Positions 1 through 12,019 of a stretch of 64,000 bases of DNA are shown here, in pieces. The notes beneath the pieces were generated by a model, which was given only the letters and a program-made list of their open reading frames with translations, ran no database searches and was not told the origin of the DNA. Position 1 is the stretch's first letter. Each line of letters starts with the position of its first letter. Made by a program: the position numbers and the translations under genes. Origin of the DNA: Branchiostoma floridae (Eukaryota > Chordata > Leptocardii > Amphioxiformes > Branchiostomatidae); the NCBI RefSeq assembly GCF_000003815.2, contig NC_049979.1, positions 22,738,374-22,802,373 of the forward strand, read 5' to 3'.

Positions 1-149
1 TTACGGAAAGAAACACTACAAAGCTGAGAGAGAAGCGTACAACCGTCACGTTTTTTTAGAAATAATTTCAATGGAAAATTTATGAGTGCTGTAGCCGAGA
101 GAAGCCGACGTTGCCGCGTATACTGTGCCCGTGAATGTCGGGATCCAAA

Positions 150-330
150 CAGGAGATTGTGCACTGCTGGCTGGATACCGGGGAATCGGTCAACATCATC
201 GGTCTGGACGACTTCCTGATGCTTGGAGGAGAGGCCATCCTCAGAGTCACAAAGATGAGTGTGGCTGACGGCAGGGAACTACGACGGATGGCTGGCGCTC
301 TACTGTGACTGACAAAGAGTTCAACGCGCG
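150..330 (+). pseudogene. Retropepsin-like aspartic protease fragment (left arm)
   Basis: The plus strand reads W-LDTGESVNIIGLDD followed by a GGEAI...RVTKMSVADGRE stretch, and reaches a TGA near 308. DTG/S followed by a hydrophobic run is the active-site signature of retroviral-type aspartic proteases in LTR retrotransposon pol. Here the residue after DTG is E, where the other copy at 52.7 kb has A. No full gag-pol frame is visible around it. It is a decayed LTR-retrotransposon (probably Ty3/gypsy) fragment. Confidence 0.55.
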
Positions 331-399
331 CTTCGGGATCAAGAGCAACCACTGCTTACACTTCTATCGTTAGACACGCCATTGCAAGGTACAAGAATG

Positions 400-2270
400 C
401 GCCATACATGTACATTCACGGCGAGCACCTTTCAACGTGTCGGTCTGAGATCCCGGCCGTACAACGAAGGAAATTTGACATGGCCGCTAAATCTCAGCCA
501 CAAACAATAACCACAAAATCTCCTCAAGGATTTGTACATGTACAATGGCATAGGATGAAGGACATTAAATATGGCGGTCACCACAGAACCAACCATTCAA
601 TACGGACAAGGCCGAAAAACTTGACAAGAACGAGGGAAAATTACAACACTCAACCGCTCTAGCTGCGACACACAACAACTCAACCCACTAGCAAATACAT
701 AGATAGGGTCTTCACTGCAACTCGGCTAAATGAAGACCAGATCGGGAGAGGAAACAACACACACACACACCATAAAGGCTTCCAGTCACACAGTGCTACC
801 GAGACAAGTCTGGACACGGATTTCGTGTCCCACATCACACGTCAATCATTTATATCCCTCCGCGTTGCACTTTCTGTCACAAATCTGGATACCGTGCAAA
901 GAAAAATCATCACTTTAGACGTCTTTAGAAGTAGAGAAAATAATTAAATGATGATTTATAATGTGCAATTATACTACATGTGTATTTGGACACATACTTG
1001 TCGCTAAGTTCTGTTTGCACCCGAATACAGAGGAGATACGGTCAGCTTGCATCAGAGTTCGGCGGGAAGCCCAGGTAGGCTGAAACAAGTTAGTTCTTTG
1101 TATGGCATAACTCAAATTTGATGAGAGCACTAAAATACAGTATCAAAATGTTGAAAAAGTGACCGTCTTGTTTAGACAATTTTCAAAGGCTCTATTTTGT
1201 TGTTCATCAAGGGCAAATACTTGCGGCAGCGGCACAGCACGACAAGAGACGACCTTCTTGACAGGACGCTGTCCAACAGCCACGTGGGGACATACGTGCG
1301 CATGCCCATAAATGTTGATTTCTTAACGTGTTTTTAGTTGGGAAACTTGAAATCCTTTCACTCACTAGCCAAGAATATCGAAGGGTGCATTCTACTCTTT
1401 AACGCGGCGGTAACAGAACATGGTGTACCCCAAGTAGAATAGTACCACGTGAAAGGTACCATTTGCCTAGAAGTGTGACTTATGTTTTGCAGAAAATGAT
1501 CATAAATGGCCAGAACCCACATATTTCTTTGTATAATCAGTCTAATGTAGAAGAAGGTAGATTTTCAAATGTGAACGGCTACATTTTAATCACTGTTTTA
1601 TAAACAATCGTTACAAGTTAAAGGAGATCACGGGCAGGCTAGCCAAGTTGGAAGCTGACACGAGTCTGCCGCTACTGTGCCAATAGCAATGGGGGAGTTA
1701 AACCTCCGAGACCGTACTCTAAAACCTTTCAATTCCTGTATGACACGAACCTATCACGATTGAAAGGTTTTTATTGTACCAAATCTCAGACATAAGGGCT
1801 CGGGAGATACATACTACAAGGCAGAGAGATAAGTGTACAACGCACGTTTTTTTGCAAAATGATACATGGAAAATCTACAATTGCTTTAGCCAAGAGAAGC
1901 AGACATTGCCGCGTATACTGTGCCAATGACGGGAGCCAAACCTCGGAGACCACACTATATATAAATGAAATACCTGTAGCGTTTTCGTTTCAAGTCTCCA
2001 ACCGTTCTTATAAACTTTGGGATAGTTAATTCTGTTAAGACACCATGCTAGACAGGTCTAGAGGTAGAGACACACATCCTCAATATTCTTTCTTATCCTT
2101 CAGAGTGGACATTTTTGCTACAAGGTCTCCGCCCAAATGTGTCTGTCTGACAGTCTGATTGACAGCGTGTAGTTTATCTTTACAAGTCCTAATAAAATTG
2201 CATGGGTCTAATGGTATTTGGTAGACGTGGAGAACGACGAAATTCCTCCTGGTCACGAGGTTTACGTCAA
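400..2270. other. Left-arm sequence without a recognised gene
   Basis: No convincing coding frame was seen. The block aligns by eye with the right arm in inverted orientation. A (CA)n tract at about 757-771 and AT-rich stretches are the only local features. Two similar segments, about 1-130 and 1,810-1,930, both contain tacaaNgcNgagag and a tgccgcgtatactgtgcc block, so the arm carries internal direct repeats. Confidence 0.4.
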
Positions 2271-2944
2271 CTAATTTGTATGTTCTGCCTGATTCCTGTA
2301 GTTAACTATTGGTATAAGCAGATGTAACGCTGCAATGGGTGACGATGATTGCTTGGCAGTGAAATCCAGTAATTGTCAGTTTGCAGGAATAAAGACGAGT
2401 ATATCCTTCCCTTCAGAGCCGTGTTAACAACACGGTGCCCCCAATAACATTGAATAGATCAGTGTGAAAACATTGAATAGATCAGCAAGAAGTGTGACTT
2501 ATTCTTCTCTAAAATTTAGGCCGTGTCATCATGACTGCTCCCCTACCTAACAACACACACACACACAGACGGTGCAGAAGTAAGTATATAATTTTTGGGT
2601 GTTAATACTTTGTTATGATAATTTTTTATTGCATAAACGCCTTTTCCTTTGTAACCTACTACAACAAGACAGTTGTTCTCTGGCAGGGAACCGCGTATAT
2701 TTCAGGAATAACCAATAGGGTGAGGGTAACTGTGGGTATAGAAGTCATGTTAACAATCACATGACTGCAGCTGATGACGACTGTTTGGCAATAAAAGTCA
2801 GAAATACGGCTTATTCCAGATCTATCGCCCAGTCAAGGTCCAGACGAAGGCCATGTTCTGCAGGATTGACGTACATAGAGAAGAGGACGTGGGAAAGGGA
2901 GAAGCTTAGCTTAGCTTACTCGACTTGTAGACTTACAGACAGCA

Positions 2945-3090
2945 AATCATGATGCCGTTTTGTGGTCGTCGCTAAGGGAGCACGTACTAAGAGACACACA
3001 CCACCTGCGTGACATTGAGCTTATTGGGGGGAGAAAATTAATGAGATATCCATATGTCAGAAATCATCCATCAAATTTACTTGCTGTGGC
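2945..3090 (+). pseudogene. Possible Rap1-type Myb type B exon remnant
   Basis: The plus strand reads HDAVLWSSLREHVLRD, which resembles the better-preserved type B exon at 6,347-6,404 (HTWKSMREHVLKFLQ). The core S-x-R-E-H-V-L-x is shared. No clear 5-prime acceptor or GT donor was found at matching positions. The downstream frame stays open to about 3,199 but is not recognisable. It may be a chance match. Confidence 0.3.
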
Positions 3091-4362
3091 GATCCAACCT
3101 AAAGAAACTATACATGTGTGGAGGTATTGTAATATGAGAACGTTTCAGAATAAAAGAGTCATTAGCCCTAGATTATATGCTTATACCCCTATATCATAGG
3201 CTTACGGATTGAGTAAATATGGGAGGACAATATTTGGGATCTTGCTATCTATTTTGCCCTAGCAGTAATGCCATTGTATTAAGTTCATAACAAGATAACC
3301 AGTAGATTATTATTAGTACTTCTATAATGGTTGGTTTGCAAACTATAACTTTAACCCCTGTGTGATCTTGACAGCATTGTTTGCTGTACAGATACAGTAG
3401 TGTTAGCGATATCACACTATCAGGTACCTGTTATACCTGCCTAGTTCAAGTACGTAGATGCCTCTTATTCTTTCATCGTTAAGTGCATGGGTGTGTTGAA
3501 CATTTTGTAAACAAATAGCAAAGTTAGTTGCTGGTTTGAATGAACAAGAAAAGATAGAGAACTGTTTAAGCGATTTAGTTGCCAGTAATCAATAAAAGTT
3601 TAGTATTATCATTTTATTTGATTATAAATTATGCATTTTAGGATAACACTCGATCACTGTTTATACCGACGTAATTATCAGAATAAATCTTTTTTACTGA
3701 TATTTCAACCTTTAACGACTCGAAAATTAACAGCTGGACTAGAGATGTAGCGTTTGGTTTCATTTGTTCGAGTCTTTTATTTTCTTCGATAAAGTTAAGT
3801 TTATATGTTCACTTGTCATTATTAGAGGAAGCCTTTTCGTTACAGTATGGTCATCTGTCTAGTCCTGTCCCCCACCTGTCCAGCACCCTCACCACCCAGT
3901 CCTCTCCGTGTGGGGCCGGCTCCAACACTGTGACCAGGAGGCCCACACTACCGTTCGGCATATAGAATTTGCTTTGCAGTTGTTGTTGTTTTGTAATCTA
4001 GAGAAAGGTTAAGATACCATGTTCAACATTAGGCACGTTTTAGTGATGTTGATAATTTTATTAAAATGAAATGAAAAAATTTCAAGGCACGCAAATGTTT
4101 CAGGCACGCAAGTTTGAGCAATGCAACACGGAGGTTACTATGTTGCTGTTCAGTATAGACGAAGGAGTTTCCCACATTGGAACAACAAAAGGAAAGCAGT
4201 TCCAAGAAAACCAATATGCCCTGTCATTGCAATGTGTAAAAGGTATGAATGGTAAATGTTTGTTGAATCTTTGACAGATGTTGTTTACTACTGATTGATT
4301 TCGAAAATGAGTAAAAGTATATTTTAATATGCCATTACAAGAATGAAGACGTCGACCACGAA

Positions 4363-5027
4363 TCAGAGTTGATGACGATCATGGGGATGGTGAACTACTA
4401 ACCCAAATTTACACCTCATCTGTAAGAAGTGACAGCACCCTTGCGAGAACTTGGTCACACAGCCGTAGATTGCCAGACACAAATTCCATAATTGTAGAGA
4501 ATGGGACCACACATACAACACGCGTCCCATACGTTTTGCTAACACTCTGTCTATGACCACGACTTGGAGAGGCATGCCGTTATAAGCGTATGGATATTTA
4601 GGCAAGCCTAGCTTCAGGAAGTGATTTCTGAAGGTCAAAGTAATGGGGGGGGTAATTAGATCAACACTTTCATAAATTTCACAGGTCTGTGTAGAAAGAT
4701 TGCCTCTAACATTCTTCTGGGGTGAGGTAGAGATGGAATTATGGTGCTTAACCATCGTGCAGACCTCAGAACATCATTAAAGAATATTGCCGGAAGGTAA
4801 TGTATCCCCATCCAGAGGTTGACTGCACGCCGGATTGCAAAAAGAGGGGTACATTTCTTGCGCTTGAGTGAATTCGCAGAACCCCAAATTAACGCGGAAT
4901 AAGTTTTCAAAATATCTACACGGGGAGTGAAAGGCCGACAGTAAAGGAAAATAGTGTGATCTTCGATGACAGTCCCACTCCAAAGAGATCTGTGATGCAT
5001 GTTACCATACCATTTGACATTACACAC
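4363..5027 (-). pseudogene. Possible LINE ORF2 post-RT remnant
   Basis: Two overlapping minus-strand frames cover this block. One reads SLKRKKCTPLFAIRRAVNL followed by WMGIHYLPA, which resembles the region after the RT domain of some LINE ORF2 proteins, where a run such as RA-x4-LG-x-Y-x-P-N-A-A precedes a GDMGW motif. The match is partial and the frame breaks near 4,700. It lies within the left-arm-specific block, so it is absent from the right arm. Confidence 0.3.
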
Positions 5028-5884
5028 ATAAATAGCTGCAACCTTGAATTTATGACACTTTCAAATAAATCATTGACATTTCAAAGAATGCATTAATGTC
5101 CCAGCTCATCAGCTGCTTAGATCCCATTCCCACTCCTACTACATGACCTTGAGCCACCCCGAGTCCAAAAATGCAACACAATAATGTTTTTAACAGAAGA
5201 TAGCTACACTGGAGTCAGGGATGACCTGTTTCAAACTACAATGGCATTACCTTTCCCCTACAATTGTATTATCTGGGGAATGGAGGCGTGCATATCAGGA
5301 GTATGGAATACGGACCTGCAGAACGTTTTTCTAACACTGCCTTAACAATGAATAAATATGAATACATACGCAGAAACTTTCATCAGGTATCGGAGAAAAG
5401 AAAAATTTTCTGATGCCATGTCAGCGTTTTCTGTCATGAATTCGAAGTTATGTTCATGCATAGGCTGTGGGCCTCTGAGTTTTGACTAGCAAATGAAAAT
5501 ATAATATTAAGAAAGTTAAAACCAGGTAACTATCAGAGTCTTGTCTGCTGTCATCCTTCACATGTCAGTATTCTATTTCAGTTTGTTGGTTATACAATAA
5601 AGATGTCTAGATTGTTTACTACATGGGGAATAAGGTAGGTTAAAGACACCAATGACATGACACCAAAATTAGAATTCTCTGAAAATACATTTAACCATAT
5701 GATAGTAGAATTTGGTTGTATATTGACAATGTAATTTAAGATTTTGTAGGATGCACATGCAATCTAGCTAGTTTTGAACTGCTTGTAAGAAAAATTCTTC
5801 CGGACTTGTCCTGTAATTTACTACTGTAAAGCGGTGTTCAGCGCGTGTACAATTTTGTAGCAGTGCTGAATTCACGAGGCCCAG

Positions 5885-5960
5885 GCGATGAGAGAAATGG
5901 TGGCAATGAGACGATGCGATGAGAGAAATGGTGGCCAGGCGATGAGAGAAATGGTGGCCA
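5885..5960 (+). repeat. Triple short tandem repeat
   Basis: The string gcgatgagagaaatggtgg occurs three times in succession, starting near 5,886, 5,918 and 5,940. The corresponding right-arm position (about 46,650) has a single diverged copy. The expansion is therefore left-arm specific. Confidence 0.7.
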
Positions 5961-6060
5961 GTTTACCCCATGTGCTACCTGTGCCTGTGTTAAGGCACGC
6001 TTGGACAGATCGCGGCGCACCGCAAAAAGGATTGTCAGCGGCAGATGTAATACATGCTAT
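5960..6060 (+). pseudogene. Possible gag zinc-knuckle remnant (left arm)
   Basis: The right-arm counterpart (46,565-46,640, minus) reads CQCGQIAAHRKKDC, close to the C-x2-C-x4-H-x4-C zinc knuckle of gypsy gag proteins. In this left copy a short insertion splits the knuckle, although the stretch encoding AHRKKDC is still recognisable in pieces. An LTR element origin fits the gypsy RT piece 700 bp downstream. The evidence is a short motif only. Confidence 0.3.
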
Positions 6061-6346
6061 GTTTAAATGCCATTACAGCATACGTTATTTCCTCATTCCC
6101 ATTGCAGGTGCAAGTCGGATACTGTTGAAGAACTGGTACTGCTCAAAGTCATTGAATCGTCTTTCTCCAAGGTCCAATGGGAGGAATTGCAGTTCAGTAG
6201 AAGTTCATGGGCGATTTTTCCTTCACACTGATTTGTATGATTACATGTGCATTCCCAAAGCCTTTGGAGCTTTGAGAGATTGTCCTATTTCCACACTCAA
6301 CTGCCCAGTCCTCAATAGGTGACACCTTCTGACATGTCTTTTCCAG

Positions 6347-6404
6347 GTAACAACAAGACACACCTGGAAGTCAATGAGAGAACATGTGCTCAAGTTTCTC
6401 CAAG
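6347..6404 (+). CDS. Rap1-type Myb domain, type B exon (left arm)
   Basis: A 58-nt open stretch lies between a ttttccag acceptor and a gtaagt donor. It reads VTTRHTWKSMREHVLKFLQ. The pattern T-x-H-[ST]-W-x-S-[ML]-[RK]-x-x-x-L-x-x-L corresponds to the recognition-helix half of the Myb domain of TERF2IP/Rap1-like proteins. The reading starts in phase 0, as in the other type B exons here. No type A exon was found just upstream, so the cassette may be incomplete. The right-arm counterpart is 46,160-46,214. Confidence 0.55.
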
Positions 6405-6660
6405 GTAAGTATCTAGAGAATTTGAAGGATCAAATGTCAGTTGGTCTTGAAGCTGAAGGAATATCCTCTCACCCCATATACAGTTATTAAGCTTCAGGAT
6501 CACTGGATGAAATGGTCAACAGACTTGAGGATGTGCAATAAAGATTTATATATTGTATCCACCTGATACAGATCAAAGCCTAAAAGCCAATCATAACAGA
6601 TAAAACTACTCGTACAGGTCAGCAAGATACCCATTAACGGGGAGCGAGAATTTACACTTG

Positions 6661-6690
6661 GAACTATATAAGGGCCAGGACTGTTCTCGA
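6661..6690 (+). promoter_or_regulatory. TATA-like box shared by both arms
   Basis: The sequence aactatataagggcc occurs here and, inverted, near 45,360-45,375. It lies just upstream of the gypsy RT remnant. It could be a core promoter of an old LTR or exon unit, but no transcription start or LTR boundary can be assigned from sequence alone. Confidence 0.2.
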
Positions 6691-6744
6691 CATGATTACA
6701 CACATAACAAGCATTTGTAGAAACTGACGACTTCTATGAGCGAC

Positions 6745-6990
6745 TAAATGTATTGGCAAATTTGCTTGGCCTTTGACGAACCAAGCTCCAAGTTGACAAC
6801 GTTCAACGCTCCATTCGGCAGGTATCACGAGACTCCATTTCGACGTACACTCTGTTCAAGAGGTTTTCCAGAAGCAGATTGATAACATATTCTGCGGTAT
6901 CAAAGAGTTGAAGTCATACATTATGGACGTCTTGGTGCATGGACCCACCGTTGATGAAATCAACGTGTGTTTTAAGGAAGCGAGTGGTAG
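6745..6990 (+). pseudogene. Ty3/gypsy reverse transcriptase remnant (left arm)
   Basis: The plus strand reads SKLTTFNAPFGRYH and, one frame on, VHSVQEVFQKQIDNIFCGI, then YIMDVLVHGPTVDE. This order (TPFGRY, S-x-x-EVFQ, YIDDVLV, G-x-T-x-EEH) is characteristic of the Ty3/gypsy RT palm and fingers. A frameshift separates the first two pieces and the catalytic YIDD has become YIMD. The element is dead. The same order is seen in the right arm at 45,140-45,290, which places it in the ancestral arm. Confidence 0.7.
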
Positions 6991-7769
6991 CTGCCACTTC
7001 ATCAGGCACGATACCCATATACCCAGCAAATTTAGAATTTGGCCTACAGCCACCAGCCCTCCCACCACTCAATGGATTTGGTTTTACTCTAGCATGTAAC
7101 ATTATGGGTACAGTTGCTGGTATTCCCACCAAGAGATATTTAGTGTTGAGTGATTATGGTGTTTTTTATAACTATTACTGCCGAGAATGCTATATAGGCA
7201 TAAATTCATTTTCGTGACACGAAAGTACATTTACAGTTTACTAGAATGTTTTTAGCAAATGTTTTCCAGAAATATTGAGTCGTTAAGTATCCATACCTAT
7301 TTATATGTATACCAATGTATCACAGAAATATACCATTTATGTTTTTCAGGAATAATTTCTACAATGTACAACGCACGGCGATCATCATTAGTAGAACCTT
7401 CGGCGAATTTTGCTTCATCTCTGGGTCAAATGCTGTCGCCACAAAATGCCCAAACAGATTCCCACAGCTACATATCTATGTCTTTGTTTACCTGTGCTAC
7501 GTTTTATCTTTTTAGGTCACTCAAAATTGCCAGTTTTATTTTTTGGCGCAAACAAGCACAGGCAGCGTTTCTTCAGTAGACTCGGAGATCTTCGTAGATT
7601 TACTACACTAGCCAAAGGAGTCTAACTCTTCTTGACCTTATTCACGTATGCTGGCAGGACCATATCACTAAATCAGATGTATTATCAGTCATACGCTCAG
7701 AGCAACAGAGGTATAGAACTTAATAGAGTGCCTTAAGATTCATTTTGTACTGTCAAACGTCGGAAGGTA

Positions 7770-8193
7770 AGATGTTACTTGTATGCTGCGGTGTTCCTGG
7801 ACATGAGACGCGCCTTTGACACTGTTTGGCACATCGGTCGTATCTGCAAACTGTCGCGATATGTCCACGGTCCTTTCATGTCAATTCAGTAAATTGTTCT
7901 CAGATTACTTGTCGGGTCACAAAAAAAGTGTGGTTATCAACGGTGTGGGGTCTTCATCACAACGGCTGGTGTACCATAGGGAAGCTTTGTTGCACCGTTG
8001 CTGTTTGTAATTTTCCAGAATGACATCGAAGAACTACCCAGCAAATCCAGCGTAAACTGCTTCATGGATGACACCTCACGGTTTAAGGACGCAAAGCCAT
8101 CGCGATATCGATACAACCAATTAACACAACCAACGCCGACTTGTATATCGTCTACAACTGGTTCCACAATTGGGGGCTGCAGCTACACTCTTG
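7770..8193 (+). pseudogene. Non-LTR (jockey/CR1-like) RT remnant, part 1 (left arm)
   Basis: Successive frames read FDTVWH, DYLSG, GVPQG-like and LLFVIFQNDIEELPSKS, ending in CFMDDTS, the counterpart of the F-A-D-D-T catalytic motif. This is the RT domain of a non-LTR retrotransposon with several frameshifts. It runs into the assembly gap at 8,194. The last 257 bases (about 7,937-8,193) are repeated almost exactly at 9,105-9,360. Confidence 0.75.
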
Positions 8194-8847
8194 NNNNNNN
8201 NNNNNNNNNNNNNNNNNNNNNNNNNNNNNNNNNNNNNNNNNNNNNNNNNNNNNNNNNNNNNNNNNNNNNNNNNNNNNNNNNNNNNNNNNNNNNNNNNNNN
8301 NNNNNNNNNNNNNNNNNNNNNNNNNNNNNNNNNNNNNNNNNNNNNNNNNNNNNNNNNNNNNNNNNNNNNNNNNNNNNNNNNNNNNNNNNNNNNNNNNNNN
8401 NNNNNNNNNNNNNNNNNNNNNNNNNNNNNNNNNNNNNNNNNNNNNNNNNNNNNNNNNNNNNNNNNNNNNNNNNNNNNNNNNNNNNNNNNNNNNNNNNNNN
8501 NNNNNNNNNNNNNNNNNNNNNNNNNNNNNNNNNNNNNNNNNNNNNNNNNNNNNNNNNNNNNNNNNNNNNNNNNNNNNNNNNNNNNNNNNNNNNNNNNNNN
8601 NNNNNNNNNNNNNNNNNNNNNNNNNNNNNNNNNNNNNNNNNNNNNNNNNNNNNNNNNNNNNNNNNNNNNNNNNNNNNNNNNNNNNNNNNNNNNNNNNNNN
8701 NNNNNNNNNNNNNNNNNNNNNNNNNNNNNNNNNNNNNNNNNNNNNNNNNNNNNNNNNNNNNNNNNNNNNNNNNNNNNNNNNNNNNNNNNNNNNNNNNNNN
8801 NNNNNNNNNNNNNNNNNNNNNNNNNNNNNNNNNNNNNAATGTCTCGC
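8194..8847. other. Assembly gap (N run)
   Basis: This is a run of undetermined bases. Its flanks are suspicious: 7,937-8,193 before the gap and 9,105-9,360 after it are essentially the same sequence. The gap plus 8,848-9,104 may be an assembly artefact. Confidence 1.
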
Positions 8848-9104
8848 GCAGCCGCCTCAAAAGGGTGCTATTTAGTGCTCCCAATTGTTGGTAGCATATG
8901 GGGTAATAAAAATTTGAGGGAAAAAATTCATAAAAAATCAGCATTACATGATATGACGAAATCCACGCACAGATCTTTTTAAATGACCATTATATACCAT
9001 ACTGTAAAGTATCAACAACAATCGTCGAATTACAAGCGGGGCAAAACACTTTTCTGGCATTTTTTTCCCAAATGGGCGTGGCCATATAGCTCACTATGAC
9101 ATTA

Positions 9105-9835
9105 TCAACGGTAGTGGGGTCTTCATCACAACGGCTGGTGTACCATAGGGAAGCTTTGTTGCACCGTTGCTGTTTGTAATTTTCCAGAATGACATCGAAG
9201 AACTACCCAGCAAATCCAGCGTAAACTGCTTCATGGATGACACCTCACGGTTTAAGGACGCAAAGCCATCGCGATATCGATACAACCAATTAACACAACC
9301 AACGCCGACTTGTATATCGTCTACAACTGGTTCCACAATTGGGGGCTGCAGCTACACTCTATTAAATACGAGGCCATGTGCATCAAGGCATTCCTAAGCA
9401 AAGTTAAATTACTTCATTTACATAGCAGGTGAGCTTGTTGAACCTGTTACACACACCTACACTACACTATCAAAGTGAAACCGTGTAATTTAGGCAACAG
9501 CTGTTAAGTTACAAGTACAGTTCAAAAACTTAAAATTAAAACGGTATCATTGTAAAGTTATGGGGACAGGGCATACAGAAAGGATCATCTTGCGGTAAAC
9601 TTCAGAGTGCTAGCCAATGGCTCCGTTACCGGAGAACGAAATGTACATTTCAAATGAATCATTCAAACCCAGGTCATGTGATCATTAATTAGCCAAAACT
9701 TACGCCCAACAGAACAATATCATGTATTAACCAAACGATTAGTTTCTATCCTAAAACAGTGCTAGAATGGAACACCCTATCGACACACGTGGTAACATTA
9801 TTCAGCACCACCAGCAAATAATTTTGTGCATAGTA
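9105..9835 (+). pseudogene. Non-LTR RT remnant, part 2, with C-terminal tail
   Basis: The block repeats the LLFVIFQNDIEELPSKS and CFMDDTS segment, then continues with NWFHNWGLQLHSIKYEAM, the usual W-x3-N-x2-L-x-x-N-x-x-K-[TS]-E-x-M pattern after the catalytic motif. The end of the ORF reads SFYPKTVLEWNTLSTHVV and stops at TAA. This matches the SFFPRTI-x-x-WN-x-LP terminus of CR1/L2/jockey-type ORF2. Sequence to about 10,110 is shared with the right arm and is probably the element's 3-prime tail. Confidence 0.7.
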
Positions 9836-10249
9836 CCTCAATATACATACAAGTCTCCCTTAACCCCCAGAGGTAAAACTCGGGCAATTGTGCGGTAATG
9901 TGTAAATTCACTTGCATAATTTTGGTTCTACTTTACAAAATGTTTTCAGCAACGCCAACTCAACCGACCACACTAATCTCTACACATTGGTGTGATGTCG
10001 CATAGTTAAGTGTGAAAGACAGAGGACGGGTTATCTGAAGCCATTTGAAGTGACAGAACACCAAAATCTCCATCGTCGCTGAATAAATATCCCAGAGATA
10101 GGCAAACACATCGTGAACCAATAGCAGAATCGGACACGGTATGCACCGGTATTGGTAGACCAGGTATTATTCCACGATTTACAAGAAACACAAAACTCAA
10201 AACAAAGCACACATCAAAGCTGTACAATTTCCGGTAACATCCTTAAATG

Positions 10250-12000
10250 ACGTGTAGAATCTCTATAAAAATTGAAAACTACAGACGTAGACAATATGCA
10301 CCTGGGAACACAGACCTGACTGTACATTGAGGTATAAAATTGCTGCTTATTATTATAGGTGTGACTATTCCGCATTTTAACAGCCTAATGGGACAGGGTC
10401 TAATCCACACTAAAATACTAGTATCCAGTAAGCTCCAGTAAGAGTGGAGGAAGAAGAAGTCAACACAGTAGAATGAATCTGGAAGCCACCGTTCACATGA
10501 AATGCGTGCAGCATTTTTCGACCGAGATTTGGATGGGGGGTGAAGCAGGGTCCAGTTTGTAAGTCAGAAGTGCAAGACCCTCAAAAATCATTTTCCCTCC
10601 AAAAGAAGAAAACCAAATACCAATATTTAGTAGCGACTCAGAGTTTGCAGCACAAAAGCACAATGCAGATACGGACACATAGTAAAGCCTACACAGCGGC
10701 ATGTCACAACAAGACATCACTGATGGCAAAAATCTCCAGACTACCTAGGCGATTTCGCTGTATCAATCCGCCATTGTTATCAAGTGAAAAGAAAACGAAA
10801 AGAAACTAGAAAGGCCGACATTTGCTTAAGAGCAAATACAGCATATTTCAGCCATACCCCTTCCCACGCAACATTGGACTGTTCCAAATCACCACTGCGC
10901 AAAAATGGAACATCCTCTTAACAGTACATTATCCCCCAAAGTGGACTGGTATTGTGAATTGATTCCAGGTAAAAACAGAGCTTGCTTCTATTTTTCAGAA
11001 AATGACAATAATCACACCTTCCATTCAAAAAATTTTCATCATGACTGAAAATTGTTGAATGACTTCATGTAATGTCATTAACAATTTTCAGTACGATAAC
11101 TAGGTGTAAGTTTAAAAAAGTATAAGCTCCTTGTGATGTGGGTACATTTATTATTGCAGTGAACTTTTTTAATTCAAGTAGGGCATACGATTTAATAATT
11201 ATCAAGCAGGTGCAGGTACTGTAGGAGCGTTTGTTTTCTTCAAGCTGTAAAACTGTTAAACTGTTTTACTTTGTATGCAATCAGCCATCGAGCCTATTCT
11301 TATTTTAGTTTAACAACTTCCTGCCAGACCCGGAAGATACGATTGAACCTTGTTCGAGGATTTATTTTCGTCTGTCTGGTCAGTCTGTTCATACCCTGGC
11401 GCTGAGAGTGTTTTATTGGGCTGAAACTCTGGCAGTTTAAAGTTACTTACAATTTAAATGTTCAAAATTTATGTCAAACAACAACAGCACTAGGAAATGT
11501 GGCCACTATAGACAGGTGGTCACTATAGAGAAAATGCTGATCTATTGACTAGGAGCCATACGTTACACATGATTTCAGTACACTGATCATTAATCATATA
11601 AACATTGCACAGGTAAGCCAATTGTTTAGATGTACAATTAAGTTCAAATAATTCTGAAGAGAAATATTGATGAGAAAATAATCATTCTCGCCACTGTCTA
11701 ACTTATAATTATGTATCAAAACTAAACGCAGATTTTCTAACTAACGCACCTTTCGCCGACTTCATCAAAGGACCGCCGGCTATCAATCAAACACGGCTGT
11801 TGATTAGACTTAGAGTTTCAAACAGTCGTGTGCTGTGTGCCAGTTGACAGCGAACTTCATGCTACGTGATGTTTTACATTGCTTGGACCTTCTTTCCTAC
11901 AGCGGTGCTTCTACAAAATATTTAGACTGTAACACTGAGTCCCACATGTTTTATAGAATAGAATTTGACGCAGAACAGCGTTTTTTGCTGGGTATTTTTC
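10250..12000. other. Intergenic, nothing recognised
   Basis: No convincing exon, RNA gene or TE motif was found. The reading frames are short and have no recognisable composition. Sequence is AT-rich with scattered low-complexity runs. Confidence 0.5.
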
Positions 12001-12019
12001 TTGAAACACGACTCAGACC

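Larger units (their letters stand above)
2275..5305. mobile_element. Left-arm-specific insertion block
   Basis: In the right arm the sequence jumps from the partner of about 2,272 to the partner of about 5,305 near 47,245-47,280. These 3 kb are therefore either inserted here or deleted there. The block contains a (CA)n tract near 2,552-2,568, a weak Myb type B-like exon (2,945-3,000) and an antisense LINE-like segment (4,363-5,027). The segment 2,640-2,740 resembles 50,040-50,165 of the right arm, so part of it is rearranged arm sequence and not a clean single insertion. No clear terminal repeats were recognised. Confidence 0.55.
1..10115 (+). repeat. Left arm of large inverted duplication
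   Basis: This block recurs in reverse complement at about 43,390-52,455. Pairings read by eye: 1-130 with 52,330-52,455; 400-640 with 51,960-52,180; 1,430-1,745 with 49,720-50,040; 1,760-2,270 with 47,270-47,770; 5,310-6,420 with 46,140-47,240; 6,540-8,190 with 43,900-45,480; 9,480-10,110 with 43,390-44,000. The inner boundary lies near 10,115, where similarity stops inside a stretch containing cgtcgctgaataaatat. The outer boundary may lie before the window. The arms differ by many substitutions and several insertions, so the duplication is not recent. It could be a segmental inverted duplication or two copies of one composite repeat in opposite orientation. Confidence 0.85.

Noticed and set aside
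3840-3960. Cys-containing extracellular domain (CGAGSNTVTRRP) on the plus strand
   Set aside because: A single cysteine and a short frame; it does not fit EGF or thrombospondin repeats.
8170-8982. Long open frames spanning the N run
   Set aside because: They are produced by translating undetermined bases; only the flanks hold sequence information.
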